A stretch of DNA of 6,920 nt from Bacteroidota bacterium (lineage in GTDB: Bacteria > Bacteroidota > Bacteroidia > Bacteroidales > WCHB1-69). The stretch is from assembly GCA_023392945.1 (NCBI GenBank), contig JAEWNB010000042.1, positions 1-6,920 on the forward strand. Direction: 5' to 3'. Position numbers and translations under genes: made by a program. Below are positions 6,846 through 6,920 of this stretch, piece after piece. A model generated the notes under the pieces. It was given only the letters and a program-made list of their open reading frames with translations, ran no database searches and was not told the DNA's origin. Every line of letters begins with the position of its first letter. The first letter of the stretch is position 1.

Positions 6846-6920
6846 ATGAAAAAGAAAAGAATCACATCAAAAATCAAAACAGAAATCGTATTAAAAGTAC
6901 TACGAGGAGAAGACATTGAA
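6846..6920 (+). CDS. Transposase OrfA-like helix-turn-helix protein, N-terminus only
   Basis: The first 25 codons of a gene cut by the right edge. The visible protein begins MKKKRITSKIKTEIVLKVLR and continues GEDIE. The basic start, the T-S-K-x-K-x-E-I-V-L-x-x-L-R-G-E pattern and the expected helix match the N-terminal helix-turn-helix of IS3-type OrfA transposase proteins, which bind the element ends and act with a DDE-domain OrfB. The frame is open back to 6801, where a TAG (6798-6800) closes it, but this ATG is the first start. The catalytic part lies outside the window, so the IS family is tentative. Confidence 0.65.
   Translation, partial: MKKKRITSKIKTEIVLKVLRGEDIE

Larger units (their letters stand above)
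6790..6920 (+). mobile_element. Probable left end of an insertion sequence (IS3-like), cut by right edge
   Basis: A transposase-like ORF begins at 6846 and runs off the window. About 55 bases before it the A/T-rich tail of the antiporter region gives way to TGTAACTATAGCGACCCG (6790-6807), which starts with TG and is locally richer in G+C, as expected for a terminal inverted repeat. The opposite end and any target-site duplication lie outside the window, so the exact boundary is inferred. Insertion is about 45 bases past the antiporter stop, so it does not interrupt that gene. Confidence 0.5.

Noticed and set aside
1..6920. CRISPR array, tRNA/rRNA genes, toxin-antitoxin pair or new defence system
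   Set aside because: No regularly spaced repeats, no recognisable RNA gene and no small paired ORFs were seen. All long frames are explained by known families.

Overview
The window looks like chromosomal DNA of a member of the Bacteroidota, probably the order Bacteroidales. The reasons are an A/T-rich intergenic background, several matches to the Bacteroidota -7 promoter motif TAnnTTTG, A-rich rather than Shine-Dalgarno-type leaders, an exported protein whose signal peptide ends in FAQQ, and the pairing of a GH92 glycosidase with a B12-dependent methylmalonyl-CoA mutase. The order-level placement is an inference from gene content, not from a phylogenetic marker.

Layout from left to right. 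A CDS cut by the left edge runs leftwards (1-62, minus); only its Lys/Arg-rich N-terminus is present. A 190-base gap follows. Next are two minus-strand genes: a secreted GH92 alpha-mannosidase (253-2598) and, upstream of it, methylmalonyl-CoA mutase (2707-4854). They are separated by 108 bases that contain an inverted repeat. A 401-base divergent intergenic region (4855-5255) holds candidate promoters for both directions and an A/T-rich dyad. On the plus strand it is followed by a CPA1-type cation/proton antiporter with a C-terminal RCK_C (TrkA_C) domain (5256-6746). About 45 bases after its stop the sequence changes character, and the 5' end of a transposase-like helix-turn-helix gene (6846 onward) runs off the right edge, probably as the left end of an insertion sequence.

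The genes do not form one pathway. The mutase interconverts succinyl-CoA and methylmalonyl-CoA, the propionate/succinate route typical of fermenting Bacteroidales. The GH92 enzyme trims alpha-mannosides outside the cytoplasm. The antiporter handles K+/Na+ and pH homeostasis. They look like neighbouring housekeeping and accessory units, each with its own promoter.

I found no CRISPR array, tRNA, rRNA, convincing riboswitch or new multi-gene system. The observations most worth following are the insertion sequence at the right edge, the mutase large subunit without an adjacent small subunit, and residue changes in the GH92 subsite motifs.
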